DNA of 64,000 bases from Stenotrophomonas sp. SAU14A_NAIMI4_8 (lineage in GTDB: Bacteria > Pseudomonadota > Gammaproteobacteria > Xanthomonadales > Xanthomonadaceae). Under the pieces are notes generated by a model that worked only from the letters and a program-made list of their open reading frames with translations, ran no database searches and was not told the DNA's origin. Made by a program: the position numbers and the translations under genes. Where the stretch lies: contig NZ_CP025999.1 in assembly GCF_003086695.1 (NCBI RefSeq), positions 422,820 to 486,819 on the forward strand, given 5' to 3'. This document shows positions 21,180-30,384 of this stretch, piece by piece. Position 1 is the first letter of the stretch, and the number at the start of each line of letters is the position of its first letter.

Positions 21180-22055
21180 ATGGCCCAGACCCCGCACGAC
21201 GCCAATGTGTACTTCGTCCCGGCCCAGAGCCGCTGGCCGTTCGTGGGCTCCATCGCGATGATGGTGACCATGGTGGGCGTGGCCAGCTGGTTGAACGATG
21301 CCAGCTGGGGCCGCTGGACCTTCTATGCCGGCCTGGCGATGCTGGTGCTGACCCTGTTCTGGTGGTTCAGCGATGTGGTGCGCGAGTCGCAGGCCGGGCA
21401 CTACAACCGCCAGGTCGATGGCTCGTTCCGCATGGGCATGGTCTGGTTCATCTTTTCCGAAGTGATGTTCTTCGGTGCCTTCTTCGGCGCGCTGTTCTAC
21501 ACCCGCAACCTGGGCCTGCCGTGGCTGAGCGGCGAAGGCGATGGGGTGATGACCAACGAGCTGCTGTGGCAGGGCTATTCGGCCGGCTGGCCGACCAATG
21601 GACCGGCGGCGATCGGTGGTGCGTTCCAGACCATTCCCGCCTGGGGCCTGCCGCTGATCAACACGCTGATCCTGCTCACTTCCGGCGTGACCCTGACCAT
21701 CGCCCACCATGCCCTGAAGGGCGGCCACCGCCGCCAGCTGCTGGTGTGGCTGGGCCTGACCGTGCTGCTGGGTGCGTTCTTCCTGACCCTGCAGGCCGAG
21801 GAATACATCCACGCCTACAAGGAACTGAACCTGACGCTGGGCTCGGGCATCTACGGTTCCACGTTCTTCATGCTGACCGGTTTCCACGGTGCGCACGTGC
21901 TGCTGGGCACGATCATGCTGATCGTGATGTGGCTGCGCTCGGCCAAGGGCCACTTCACCCGCGACAACCACTTCGGCTTCGAAGCCGCCGCGTGGTACTG
22001 GCACTTCGTGGACGTGGTGTGGCTGATGCTGTTCCTGTTCGTCTACGTCCTTTGA
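21180..22055 (+). CDS. coxC: Cytochrome c oxidase subunit III
   Basis: Membrane subunit of 291 aa with seven predicted helices. Family motifs include WWFSDVVRES, MVWFIFSEVMFF (with the conserved acidic residue), EEYIHA, FFMLTGFHGAHV and WYWHFVDVVWL at the C terminus. It stabilises subunit I and supports proton uptake. It is the last structural gene of the oxidase; the assembly genes follow. Confidence 0.97.
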   Translation: MAQTPHDANVYFVPAQSRWPFVGSIAMMVTMVGVASWLNDASWGRWTFYAGLAMLVLTLFWWFSDVVRESQAGHYNRQVDGSFRMGMVWFIFSEVMFFGAFFGALFYTRNLGLPWLSGEGDGVMTNELLWQGYSAGWPTNGPAAIGGAFQTIPAWGLPLINTLILLTSGVTLTIAHHALKGGHRRQLLVWLGLTVLLGAFFLTLQAEEYIHAYKELNLTLGSGIYGSTFFMLTGFHGAHVLLGTIMLIVMWLRSAKGHFTRDNHFGFEAAAWYWHFVDVVWLMLFLFVYVL

Positions 22056-22075
22056 CTGCGCAGCGGCAGGTACCC

Positions 22076-22294
22076 TCAGCCGCCGACGCCGTGCGGCTTG
22101 ATCCAGCCCATGTAGATGCTGACGATCACCAGCGCGATCAGCGCCACCGACACGGCAATGCGGCGGGTGAGCGCATTGACCGTGCGCTTGGTCTGGCCGC
22201 GGTCGACCAGCAGATAGTACAGGCCGGCGCCCAGATTCCAGACGATGACGATCAGGAACGCGATCACCAGCAGGGTCTTCAGCGAATCACTCAT
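22076..22294 (-). CDS. Twin-transmembrane small protein (DUF2909 type)
   Basis: Protein of 72 aa with two membrane helices (about 5-28 and 42-64) joined by a short basic loop (VDRGQTKRTVN). Its orientation is opposite to the flanking cox genes. It sits exactly between coxC and surf1, where this gene is often found in gammaproteobacteria. A role in oxidase assembly or stability is suggested only by that location. Its tail faces the coxC tail with 20 bp between. Confidence 0.85.
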   Translation of the reverse strand: MSDSLKTLLVIAFLIVIVWNLGAGLYYLLVDRGQTKRTVNALTRRIAVSVALIALVIVSIYMGWIKPHGVGG

Positions 22295-22351
22295 GCACGG
22301 CTCGGGGGCAGGGTGGATGCGCCTATCTGACCGCGTTTGCGTGGACTTGTC

Positions 22352-23059
22352 ATGATGCGCCAGCACACACGCTGGATCGGCTGGCTGTTGGCGCTGCTGG
22401 CGATGGCCGGCTTCACCGCATTGGGCCTGTGGCAGTTGCAGCGCATGCATGCCAAGCAGGCGCTGCTGGATGCGCAGGGGTCGGCGGTGGCGCAGGCGTT
22501 GCCGCTGGCGCAGGCGCTGGCGGCGCCCGGTGCACTGCACGGGGTGGCCGACCACGGCCGCTTCCTGCCCGGCGTGGTGCTGCTGGACAACCAGATGCGC
22601 CACGGCCGCGCCGGGGTGAAGGTGTACCGGCCGTTCCGCAGTGACAGTGGCGGCGTGCTGCTGGTCGATATGGGCTGGCGCGCGCTGCCGCCGGACCGCA
22701 CCTTGCCGGTGCTGGACACGCTGCCGGCGCCGTTGGCGGTGCGCGGGTTGCTGGCGCCGCCGCCGTCGGCCGGCCTGGCGCTGGGCCCGGCGTTCAGCGA
22801 AACCGGCCAGCCCGGGCGCTGGCTGGCCAGCCGCCTGCCAGCGGATGGCCTGGCCCGCGCGCTGGGCCTGGCCGCGCTGCCCGACCGGGTGCTGCGGCTG
22901 GACCCGGCGCTGCCGATCGGCGACGAGCGCGATCTGGACCTGCTGCCCAACACCCTGCCGCCGCAGCGCCACCTGGGCTACGCCGTGCAGTGGTTCGGCC
23001 TGGCGCTGACCGTGCTGGTGGTGGCGCTGGTGCTGGAATGGCGCCGGCGGCGGCGTTGA
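22352..23059 (+). CDS. surf1: SURF1 family oxidase assembly protein
   Basis: Protein of 235 aa with two membrane helices, at the N terminus (about 12-30) and C terminus (about 208-228), enclosing a periplasmic domain. GLWQLQRMHAK and the downstream YAVQWFGLALT match SURF1. The family helps insert heme a into subunit I. Two adjacent ATG codons are possible starts. The C terminus is Arg-rich (EWRRRRR) and its coding sequence is partly duplicated downstream of a REP pair. Confidence 0.92.
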   Translation: MMRQHTRWIGWLLALLAMAGFTALGLWQLQRMHAKQALLDAQGSAVAQALPLAQALAAPGALHGVADHGRFLPGVVLLDNQMRHGRAGVKVYRPFRSDSGGVLLVDMGWRALPPDRTLPVLDTLPAPLAVRGLLAPPPSAGLALGPAFSETGQPGRWLASRLPADGLARALGLAALPDRVLRLDPALPIGDERDLDLLPNTLPPQRHLGYAVQWFGLALTVLVVALVLEWRRRRR

Positions 23060-23157
23060 CCGGCTCCGGTGGGCGCCGACCTTGGTTGGCACCAATTCCC
23101 CCGACCAAGGTCGGGGGCTACCAGAGCGCCGGCGGCGGCGTTGATCCGGTCCGGTGG
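23041..23157. repeat. REP pair flanked by a 32-bp direct duplication
   Basis: GCGCCGGCGGCGGCGTTGA and following bases occur at 23041-23072, across the end of surf1, and again at 23126-23157. Between the copies lie two inverted palindromes, GACCTTGGTTGG and CCCCCGACCAAGGTCGGGGG ending CTACC. The duplicate differs at a few positions. Confidence 0.8.
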
Positions 23158-23200
23158 CTGCCGGCCGCTTCCTTCCACCCAACCATGAGAAAATGCCCGC

Positions 23201-23770
23201 ATGAACACCGCCACCACCCCGCAGGCACGCGGTTCCGGCCGCCGCACCCTGCTGCTGCTGTTCGCCGTGTTCTTCGGGGCGATGGCGCTGGCCGCCGTGC
23301 TGCGCTTCACCGGCTGGCAGCCCACCGGGCACCGCAATGCCGGGCAGTTGCTGCAGCCACCGGTGGACCTGCGCCAGCAGCCGCCAACCCTGGCCAACGG
23401 CCAGCCCTACCCGTGGAACCCCGAAGCGCGCACCTGGCGGCTGCTGGTGGCGCCCGCCGAGGCCTGCGACGCGCAGTGCGTCACTTTGTCGCAGGGACTG
23501 GGCAAGGTGTGGCAGCTGTTCGGCCATAACGCCGATAATGTGGAGATTCTGTGGCTGGGCACGCCACCGGCGCCGATCGCCGCACTGCCCGCGCTGCGGC
23601 CACTGGCGCCGTCGCCCGCCCTGCGCGCGGCGTTGCCCGGTGCCGACGATCCGGCCGGATTGCCGGTCTATGTGATCGATCCGAACGGCTTCGTGATCAT
23701 GCGCCATGCCCCCGGCAGTGACCTGGGGGGCCTGCGCAAGGACATGGCCACGTTGCTGAAACTGAAGTGA
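23201..23770 (+). CDS. SCO1-like copper chaperone, divergent
   Basis: Protein of 189 aa with one N-terminal membrane anchor (about 15-35) and a thioredoxin-like periplasmic domain. A CxxxC motif (Cys89-Asp-Ala-Gln-Cys93) and a distal His169 match the three copper ligands of SCO proteins. The usual TFCPDVCP-type context is not conserved, so it is a divergent member. Its place between surf1 and ctaA supports a role in making the CuA site or keeping its thiols reduced. Family assignment rests on the motif, topology and context. Confidence 0.72.
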   Translation: MNTATTPQARGSGRRTLLLLFAVFFGAMALAAVLRFTGWQPTGHRNAGQLLQPPVDLRQQPPTLANGQPYPWNPEARTWRLLVAPAEACDAQCVTLSQGLGKVWQLFGHNADNVEILWLGTPPAPIAALPALRPLAPSPALRAALPGADDPAGLPVYVIDPNGFVIMRHAPGSDLGGLRKDMATLLKLK

Positions 23771-23780
23771 GTCCCGTTTG

Positions 23781-24944
23781 ATGAGCCTTTCCGCGCGTCC
23801 GGCGCTGCACCGTAATTTCCACCGCCTGGCGTGGTTCGCCATGATCATGACCGCCAGCACGATCATGTTCGGCGCCTTCGTGCGCCTGTCCGATGCTGGC
23901 CTGAGCTGCCCGGACTGGCCGACCTGCTATGGCCAGGCCACCTGGCCGCAGCACGTGGAAGAAACCATCGGCCACCCGGCCACCGAGATCCGCCCGCTGG
24001 AAACCCACAAGGCCTGGCGCGAGCAGGTGCACCGCTTCCTGGCCGGCGCGCTGGGCATCGAGATCCTGACCCTGGCCCTGCTGGCCACCCGCAAGCGGCG
24101 CTTCGGCAGCACGGCGGTGGTGACCGCCTGCGTGCTGGTGGCAGCCGGCATACCGCTGTACATGATGGGCTGGCATGGCACGGCCAGCGGCCTGGCCCTG
24201 GTGGGTGAGGCGATCCTGCTGATCGCCGCGCTGCGCTGGGGCAACATCGACCTGGCCCGGGCGGCCCTGCTGACCCTGGCGGTGGTGATCTTCCAGGCCC
24301 TGCTGGGCATGTGGACGGTCACCCTGCTGCTGAAACCCATCGTGGTGATGGGCCACCTGCTGGGCGGCATGCTGATGTTCGGCCTGCTGGTGTGGATGGC
24401 GTGGCGGGCAACGCACCTGCCGATCACCCTGGCCGAAGCCCCAAAGCTGAAGTGGCTGCTGCGCATCGGCGTGGCCGTGCTGGTCACCCAGATCGCGCTG
24501 GGCGGCTGGGTCAGCGCCAACTACGCCGCGCTGGCCTGCGGTGGCGGCAGCGCGTCGCTGGACAACTTCCCGCGCTGTGCCAACCAGTGGTGGCCGCAGC
24601 ACAACTTCGTGGAAGGCTTCACCCTGTGGCGCGGCATCGGCGTGGATTACGAAGGGGGCGTGCTGGATGGCGCCTCGCGCATCGCCATCCAGATGGCGCA
24701 CCGCCTGTTCGCCATCGTGGTGGCGGCCTACCTGCTGTGGCTGGGCCTGCGCCTGTTCCGCCTGCCCAGCATGCGCGGCTGGGCCAGTGCGCTGGTGGCC
24801 CTGCTGGTGCTGCAGGTCACCCTGGGCATCCTGAACGTGAAGCTGGCCCTGCCGCTGGCGGTGGCCGTGGCCCACAACGGCGTGGCCGTTGCCCTGTTGT
24901 TCGTGCTGGTGAGCCTGCTGGCCCGCCTGCGCGCGCCGGACTGA
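23781..24944 (+). CDS. ctaA: Heme A synthase CtaA (COX15)
   Basis: Membrane enzyme of 387 aa with about eight helices. It oxidises the C8 methyl of heme O to a formyl group to make heme A. Conserved segments are [22 protein letters not shown], whose acidic and Cys residues are typical, and four His positions including [28 protein letters not shown] and VAVAHNGVA. The ATG at 23781 is chosen over an upstream TTG. It lies four bases from cyoE, so heme O formation and oxidation are encoded together. Confidence 0.96.
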   Translation: MSLSARPALHRNFHRLAWFAMIMTASTIMFGAFVRLSDAGLSCPDWPTCYGQATWPQHVEETIGHPATEIRPLETHKAWREQVHRFLAGALGIEILTLALLATRKRRFGSTAVVTACVLVAAGIPLYMMGWHGTASGLALVGEAILLIAALRWGNIDLARAALLTLAVVIFQALLGMWTVTLLLKPIVVMGHLLGGMLMFGLLVWMAWRATHLPITLAEAPKLKWLLRIGVAVLVTQIALGGWVSANYAALACGGGSASLDNFPRCANQWWPQHNFVEGFTLWRGIGVDYEGGVLDGASRIAIQMAHRLFAIVVAAYLLWLGLRLFRLPSMRGWASALVALLVLQVTLGILNVKLALPLAVAVAHNGVAVALLFVLVSLLARLRAPD

Positions 24945-24948
24945 TCGC

Positions 24949-25842
24949 ATGTTTTCCAACTATCGCCAGTACTGGGACCTGACCAAGCCCAAGGTCGTGG
25001 CCCTGATCGTCTTCACCGCCCTGGTCGGCATGGTCCTGGCCATTCCGGGCGTACCCAGCTGGGAACAGGTGCGCGCCGGCGCGCTGGGTTTCCTGGGCAT
25101 CTGGCTGGCCGCCTCAGCGGCCGCTGCCATCAACCAGCTGCTGGATGCGCATATCGACGCGCAGATGGCGCGCACCTCGTGGCGCCCGCTGGTGGTGGGC
25201 AAGGTCAAGCCGTGGCAGGTGCTGGTGTTCGCCGGCGTGCTGATCGTGCTGTCGATGGCGATCCTGCTGCTGTGGGTGAACTGGATCACCGCGGTGCTGA
25301 CCTTCGCCTCGCTGATCGGCTATGCGGTGATCTACACCGTGTACCTGAAGCGGGCGACCTCGCAGAACATCGTCATTGGCGGCCTGGCCGGCGCGATGCC
25401 GCCGATGCTGGGCTGGGCGGCGATCACCGGCATGCAGGGCTCGTCGGACTGGGCGTATTCGTCGCTGCTGGTGCTGATCATCTTCATCTGGACCCCGCCG
25501 CACTTCTGGGCGCTGGCGATCTTCCGCCGCGAGGACTACGCCAAGGCGAAGATCCCGATGCTGCCGGTCACCCACGGCGTGGTGCACACGCGCAAGCAGA
25601 TCCTGGCCTATTCGGTGGTGCTGGCGCTGGTGTGCGTGGTGCCGTACCTGGTGGGCATGAGCGGGCCGTTCTACCTGGGCGGGGCGATCGTGCTCAACGC
25701 CGTGTTCCTCTGGTACGCCTGGCGCATGCAGAACCCGCCGGATGAATTCTTCTCGATGAAGATGTTCCAGTACTCCATCGTGTACCTGATGGCGCTGTTC
25801 GCCTTCCTGCTGGTGGACCACTGGATCCTGCCCTGGATGTGA
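24949..25842 (+). CDS. cyoE: Protoheme IX farnesyltransferase (heme O synthase)
   Basis: UbiA-family membrane enzyme of 297 aa with about nine helices. The prenyl-diphosphate motif is [32 protein letters not shown] and [14 protein letters not shown] are hallmarks of CyoE/CtaB. It adds a farnesyl group to heme B to give heme O, the substrate of CtaA directly upstream. It is the last gene of the oxidase operon; palindromic repeats follow. Confidence 0.97.
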   Translation: MFSNYRQYWDLTKPKVVALIVFTALVGMVLAIPGVPSWEQVRAGALGFLGIWLAASAAAAINQLLDAHIDAQMARTSWRPLVVGKVKPWQVLVFAGVLIVLSMAILLLWVNWITAVLTFASLIGYAVIYTVYLKRATSQNIVIGGLAGAMPPMLGWAAITGMQGSSDWAYSSLLVLIIFIWTPPHFWALAIFRREDYAKAKIPMLPVTHGVVHTRKQILAYSVVLALVCVVPYLVGMSGPFYLGGAIVLNAVFLWYAWRMQNPPDEFFSMKMFQYSIVYLMALFAFLLVDHWILPWM

Positions 25843-25852
25843 CCGGCTGATG

Positions 25853-26025
25853 CCGCCGGGCATGGCCCGGCGCTACCAATAGGGGTCGGATCCCCGAAGG
25901 GGCTCCGACCCCGTCCTCACCGTGGTGTATCCATCCACGCATGGCGTGGATCCATGTGGGGTCGGATCCCCGAAGGGGCTCTGACCCCGTCTGCGCTCCG
26001 CCGGGCATGGCCCGGCGCTACCGGA
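25853..26025. repeat. Mixed palindromic repeats after the cox operon
   Basis: GCCGGGCATGGCCCGGCGCTACC is followed by two copies of GGGGTCGGATCCCCGAAGG with inverted halves ending GACCCC. One ATCCACGCATGGCGTGGAT palindrome lies between them, and a second GCCGGGC hairpin closes the block. Two repeat families (SMAG-type and GGGGTC-type) are interleaved. Confidence 0.88.
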
Positions 26026-26026
26026 C

Positions 26027-26998
26027 TCAGGGCGCGCGCCGCGCATACCGCTGCGCGATCACGCCGCAGACGATCAGCTGGATCTGGTGGTAGATCATCA
26101 CCGGCAGCACGATGGCGCCCAGGCTGCCGCCGGCGAACAACACCTTGGCGATCGGCACGCCGGTGGCCAGGCTCTTCTTCGACCCGCAGAACACGATGGC
26201 GATCTCGTCTTCGCGGTTGAAGTGCAGGCGGCGCGCCAGGAAGGTGATGAGCGGCATGGCGATGCCCAGCAGCACGGCGGCCACCACGGCCACGGCAAAC
26301 AGGGACAGCAGCGGGGTCTTGCTCCACAGCCCTTCGGTCACCGCTTCGCCGAACGCCGAATACACCACCAGCAGGATGGTGGCCTGGTCGGTGTAGCGCA
26401 GCAGCGCGCGCTGCTTTTCCACCCAGCCGGCAATCCACGGCCGCAGCAGGTGGCCGGCCACGAAGGGCACCAGCAGCTGCAGCATGATGCCGCCGATCGC
26501 ATGCAGCGGGTCGTGCACGCCGCCGGAGGTGCCGGCCAGGGCGGTCAGCAGCAGCGGCGTAAGGAACACGCCCAGGATGCTGGACAGCGACGCACTGCAG
26601 ACCGCGGCCGGCACGTTGCCGCGCGCCATCGAGGTGAACGCGATGGACGACTGCACGGTGGACGGCAGCGTGCACAGGAACAGCACGCCCAGGTACAGCT
26701 CGGGGGTCAGCAGCCAGCCTGACAGCGGCTTGAACATCAGCCCCAGCAGCGGGAACAGGATGAAGGTGCAGGCCAGGATGGTCAGGTGCAGCCGCCAGTG
26801 CAGCATGCCGCCAATGATCGATTCGCGAGGCAGGCGCGCGCCGTGCAGGAAGAACAGGGCGGCGATGGCCACGGTGGTGACATCGTCCAGCACCATGGCG
26901 GCGGCGCCCTTCATCGGCAGCAGCGAGGCCAGGGCCACGGTGCACAGCAGGGCGAGGGTGAAGTTGTCCGGTCGCAGGCGCGACCACCAGCGGGTCAT
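26027..26998 (-). CDS. BASS family transporter (YfeH-like)
   Basis: Membrane protein of 323 aa with about ten helices, of the bile acid:sodium symporter superfamily (PF13593-type). FLHGARLPRESIIGG, TLPSTVQSSIAFTSMARGN and FCGSKKSLATGVPIAK are characteristic. Members carry organic anions; no bile-acid role is implied in this organism and the substrate is unknown. The ATG at 26998 is used. The phosphatase gene lies 28 bp downstream of that start on the plus axis, on the same strand. Confidence 0.9.
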   Translation of the reverse strand: MTRWWSRLRPDNFTLALLCTVALASLLPMKGAAAMVLDDVTTVAIAALFFLHGARLPRESIIGGMLHWRLHLTILACTFILFPLLGLMFKPLSGWLLTPELYLGVLFLCTLPSTVQSSIAFTSMARGNVPAAVCSASLSSILGVFLTPLLLTALAGTSGGVHDPLHAIGGIMLQLLVPFVAGHLLRPWIAGWVEKQRALLRYTDQATILLVVYSAFGEAVTEGLWSKTPLLSLFAVAVVAAVLLGIAMPLITFLARRLHFNREDEIAIVFCGSKKSLATGVPIAKVLFAGGSLGAIVLPVMIYHQIQLIVCGVIAQRYARRAP

Positions 26999-27026
26999 GG
27001 TGGGCAGGCTCCTTGGTACGTGGGGG

Positions 27027-27527
27027 TCAGGGGGAGGTGACCGGCTCCGCCAGACGCTGGCGGGTGGCGGCTTCCAGGGATTTCAGGCCGGCCCGTTGGC
27101 CCAATGGCAGGGCCTGTTCCGGGGTGGCCTGTTCGTAGCGTGCGTTGACCAGGGCGAGCACGGCGCCGGCGCGGTTGCCCGAGGCGCAGTGCAGCAGCAC
27201 CGACCCCTGGTTCTGCTGCAGCGCCTGGTGCACGGCGCGCACGTTGGCTGCATCCAGGCCCTCGGCGCCGGCTACCGGAATGCGCACGTAGCGCAGGCCC
27301 AGTGCTTCGGCCTGGGCCATCTCGTCGTAACCGCGGTCTTCATCGGGCTGGCGCAGGTCGATGACGGTGCGCACGCCCTGCGCGGCCAGCGCCTGCAGCT
27401 GCGCGGCACTGGGTTGGCCGCCGGCATGCAGGCCCGGGCGCACTTCGTTGATCGGATTCTCCCCGGCCAGCGCGGCCAAGGGCATGCAGAGCGACAACAA
27501 CAGCAGGCAGGTCAGGCGCAGCAGCAT
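27027..27527 (-). CDS. Secreted BLH-like protein tyrosine phosphatase (DUF442 type)
   Basis: Protein of 166 aa with a signal peptide (MLLRLTCLLLLSLCMPLAALA). A dual-specificity phosphatase-like fold follows: GQPSAAQLQALAAQGVRTVIDLR and active-site loop HCASGNRAG. The Cys-to-Arg spacing is four residues (CX4R), as in beta-lactamase-hydrolase-like phosphatases rather than the classical CX5R. The signal peptide places it in the periplasm or outside. Its substrate is unknown. It lies between the BASS transporter and dnaG, all on the minus strand. Confidence 0.85.
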   Translation of the reverse strand: MLLRLTCLLLLSLCMPLAALAGENPINEVRPGLHAGGQPSAAQLQALAAQGVRTVIDLRQPDEDRGYDEMAQAEALGLRYVRIPVAGAEGLDAANVRAVHQALQQNQGSVLLHCASGNRAGAVLALVNARYEQATPEQALPLGQRAGLKSLEAATRQRLAEPVTSP

Positions 27528-27549
27528 GGTCTCTCCGTGGTTGGCCGCC

Positions 27550-29292
27550 CTACAGGCGCAGGGTGGCGCGCGCCTTCAACAGCTCGCGCAGTTCGTACTT
27601 GTCAGTATCGTCCAGGCCCTGCTGGCGCTGCTTTGCCAACAGTTCGTCCAGACGTTGCACCAGCAGTTGTTTCTCCAGCTGGGCGACGGCGTCGTGCAGT
27701 TCCTGGGTCCACACCGCCTCATCGCCGGGCAGGGTCTGCGCGGCCAGCGTGTGCAGCGAGGCCTGCTCTTCGCGGCCGTCGAAATGCTGCAGCAGGGCGC
27801 CGGTGCTGATGTCCGGGCGCTGTTCGACCAGCCCCAGCAGTTCCAGCAGCAGCTCCACGCCGGGCAGGCGCAGGCCCTGGAAGTGATGCTTGCCGCCCAG
27901 CGTGAGCGCCAGCGACGGCTGCTGCAGCAGTACCGCAATGGCGCCGCGCACCAGGCTGCGCTTGGCGATGGGCTGGATCTGCCGGGCCGGCGCGCGCTGC
28001 GGCACCGGCGCGCGCGCGGCCGCCGCGTTGCCGCCGCCCAGGCCGGTCAGCTGCGCCAGCTGCTGCTTCATCAGGTCGCCGAAGGCACCGTCGGGAATCT
28101 GCGCCAGCATCGGCTTTGCGCGTTCGGCCAGGCGGGCCTTGCCGTCCAGCGTGCCCAGGTTGATCTCGCGGGTCAGTTCATCGAAGAAGAACTGCGACAG
28201 CGGCGTGGCCTGTTTCAGGCGTTCGTTGAAGACCTCGGCGCCTTCCTTGCGCACGATGGTGTCCGGGTCCTCGCCATCGGGCAGGAACAGGAAGAAGGCC
28301 TGGCGGCCATCCTTCATGCGCGGCAACACCGATTCCAGTGCCTTCCAGCCGGCGCGGCGGCCGGCGGCGTCGCCGTCGAAGCAGAAGAACACGTCCGGCG
28401 CGTTGCGGAACAGCAGCTCGGCATGGTCGGGCGTGGTGGCCGTGCCCAGCGTGGCCACCGCCTGGGTGACCCCGAACTGGAACAGCGAGACCACGTCCAT
28501 GTAGCCCTCGACCACGATCAACCGTTCGATCTTCTGGTTGGCCTGGCGCACCTGCCACAGGCCGTACAGTTCGCGGCCCTTGTGGAACAGCGCGGTTTCC
28601 GGCGAGTTGAGGTACTTGGGGCCGTCGTCCTTCTCGAACACGCGGCCGCCGAAGGCAATCACCCGGCCACGGCGGTCGAAGATCGGGAACATCACCCGGT
28701 CGCGGAACTTGTCGTAGACGTGGCCGCGGTCGTTCTTGGAAAACAGACCGGCGCGGTCGAGCAGCTTCATCTTGCGCTCGTCCTTGCCCAGCGCATCGCG
28801 CAGCCCGCTGTAGCCGTCCGGCGCGTAGCCGATCTGGAAGCGGGCGCGGTTCTCTTCGTCCACGCCGCGGCCATCCAGGTAGGCGCGCGCCTTGTCGCTG
28901 CCTTCCAGGTTCTTCTGGAAGAACTTCATGGCCGCATCCAGCGCGGCATACAGCTCGCGGCCTTCGTCCTGCTGCTGCGCGCTGCGCGGGTTCTCGCTGC
29001 GCGGCACTTCCATGCCGGCGCGCTTGGCCAGTTCGTCCACCGCGTCGAGGAATTCGAGGCGGTCGTAGTTCATCAGGAAGCTGATGGCGGTACCGTGCGC
29101 GCCGCAGCCGAAGCAGTGATAGAACTGCTTGGTGGGCGAGACGGTGAACGAGGCCGAGCGTTCATCGTGGAACGGGCAGCGGGCGGCGTATTCCTTGCCC
29201 TGGCGCTTCAGCGGCACGCGGCTGCCGACCACCTCGACGATGTCGGAGCGGGCCAGCAGGTCGTCGATGAATGCGTCGGGGATACGGGCCAT
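27550..29292 (-). CDS. dnaG: DNA primase
   Basis: Primase of 580 aa that makes RNA primers for replication. The N-terminal zinc ribbon shows CPFHDERSASF...CFGCG (about residues 40-65). The TOPRIM core shows VVEGYMDVVSL and FCFDGDAAGRRA. The C-terminal region would bind the DnaB helicase. The start MARIPD at 29292 is the family start. Gene order rpsU, yqeY, yihY-like, dnaG on one strand is a variant of the macromolecular synthesis operon, but no rpoD follows here. Confidence 0.97.
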   Translation of the reverse strand: MARIPDAFIDDLLARSDIVEVVGSRVPLKRQGKEYAARCPFHDERSASFTVSPTKQFYHCFGCGAHGTAISFLMNYDRLEFLDAVDELAKRAGMEVPRSENPRSAQQQDEGRELYAALDAAMKFFQKNLEGSDKARAYLDGRGVDEENRARFQIGYAPDGYSGLRDALGKDERKMKLLDRAGLFSKNDRGHVYDKFRDRVMFPIFDRRGRVIAFGGRVFEKDDGPKYLNSPETALFHKGRELYGLWQVRQANQKIERLIVVEGYMDVVSLFQFGVTQAVATLGTATTPDHAELLFRNAPDVFFCFDGDAAGRRAGWKALESVLPRMKDGRQAFFLFLPDGEDPDTIVRKEGAEVFNERLKQATPLSQFFFDELTREINLGTLDGKARLAERAKPMLAQIPDGAFGDLMKQQLAQLTGLGGGNAAAARAPVPQRAPARQIQPIAKRSLVRGAIAVLLQQPSLALTLGGKHHFQGLRLPGVELLLELLGLVEQRPDISTGALLQHFDGREEQASLHTLAAQTLPGDEAVWTQELHDAVAQLEKQLLVQRLDELLAKQRQQGLDDTDKYELRELLKARATLRL

Positions 29293-29350
29293 GGGCAACA
29301 GGGCAGGGGCGCGGCCGGCAGGGCCACGCAGAGGGGAACAGACAGTGCCC

Positions 29351-30277
29351 CTAGTTTACCCCTTGCTGGGCATCTGCCTGCGCCGTGGCCGGATCGATGC
29401 CGGCCAGCGCCAGATGGGTGCGCGCGCGCAGGCGTTCGTCGATCACCGCGGTCATCAAGGCGCCGACGAAGAACACCACGGTGGCGTAGTAGATCCAGAC
29501 CAGCGAAATGACCAGCGCGCCCATCGACCCGTAGGCGCTGCCCGGCGCGACGGTGGCGATGTACACGCCGATGCCATAGCGACCCAGCGCGAACAGCGCC
29601 GAGGTGATGACGCCGCCGATGAAGGCCTGGCGCCAGGCCACGCGGCGGTCCGGCAGGTAGTGGTACATGAAGGCGAAGCCGGCCGCGTACAGCAGCAGGC
29701 TGGTCAGGTAGCCGATGGCCGGCAGCACTGACGGCAGCTGCGCGAATGCGACCTGCAGCATGGTGGTGGCGGTCATCGACAGGATCAGCAGGAAGCCCAG
29801 CGCCAGCACCACGCCGAAGGAGAACACACGCTTGCGCAACCAGGCCTTGATGCCATCCAGGCGTTCGCCGCTGGTGCGGAAGATCAGGTTCAGTGCGTTC
29901 TGCAGCTGGGCGAACACCGCCGTGGCGCCGATGAACAGCAGCAGGGTGCTCCACAGCCCGGCCAGCGAGCCCACGTCGGGCTGGTTGTCGGCGTTCTTCA
30001 GCACGGTCTCGGCCACCGTGGCAGCACTGCTGCCGGCCACCGAGCTGATCTGTTCGACCAGGGCCTGCTGCGCGGGCGGGTACAGCGAGGCGGTCAGCCA
30101 CAGCAGCAGCACCAGCAGCGGTGCCATCGACAGCAGGGCGTAGAAGGAGACCGAGGCGGCCTGGGTGAGCACATCGATGTCGACGAAGCGCTTGCCTACC
30201 GCCATCGGGAAACTGTCCTGCAGGCGCTGGACGTACTTTTGCAGATTCACGGGGACGCGGGGTGCCGGTTCGACCAT
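29351..30277 (-). CDS. YihY/BrkB family inner membrane protein
   Basis: Integral membrane protein of 308 aa with six predicted helices. Family features are ASVSFYALLSMAPLLVLLL, GATAVFAQLQNALNLIF and SMGALVISLVWIYYATVVFF-like segments. These proteins were once annotated as ribonuclease BN, but that activity belongs to another gene in E. coli. The real function is unclear. It is inserted between yqeY and dnaG on the same strand. Confidence 0.92.
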   Translation of the reverse strand: MVEPAPRVPVNLQKYVQRLQDSFPMAVGKRFVDIDVLTQAASVSFYALLSMAPLLVLLLWLTASLYPPAQQALVEQISSVAGSSAATVAETVLKNADNQPDVGSLAGLWSTLLLFIGATAVFAQLQNALNLIFRTSGERLDGIKAWLRKRVFSFGVVLALGFLLILSMTATTMLQVAFAQLPSVLPAIGYLTSLLLYAAGFAFMYHYLPDRRVAWRQAFIGGVITSALFALGRYGIGVYIATVAPGSAYGSMGALVISLVWIYYATVVFFVGALMTAVIDERLRARTHLALAGIDPATAQADAQQGVN

Positions 30278-30333
30278 GCGGCTGTTGTAGCAGCCGGGGG
30301 TCGAAGGCGTGGTGAAGCGCCGGGGACCGCGAT

Positions 30334-30374
30334 GGGGTCAGAGCCCTTTCGCGTGGCGAAAGGGCTCTGACCCC
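30334..30374. repeat. GGGGTCAGAGCCCTTT palindrome
   Basis: A 17-bp perfect arm, GGGGTCAGAGCCCTTTC, and its inverse flank the centre GCGTGGC. It is a member of the GGGGTC repeat family also seen at 25853-26025, 58263-58360 and 60139-60243. Confidence 0.9.
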
Positions 30375-30384
30375 AAGGGCCGTC

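Noticed and set aside
29351..30277. Annotation of the YihY/BrkB protein as ribonuclease BN
   Set aside because: Family members do not carry that activity in E. coli; the true RNase BN is an unrelated metallo-beta-lactamase protein.
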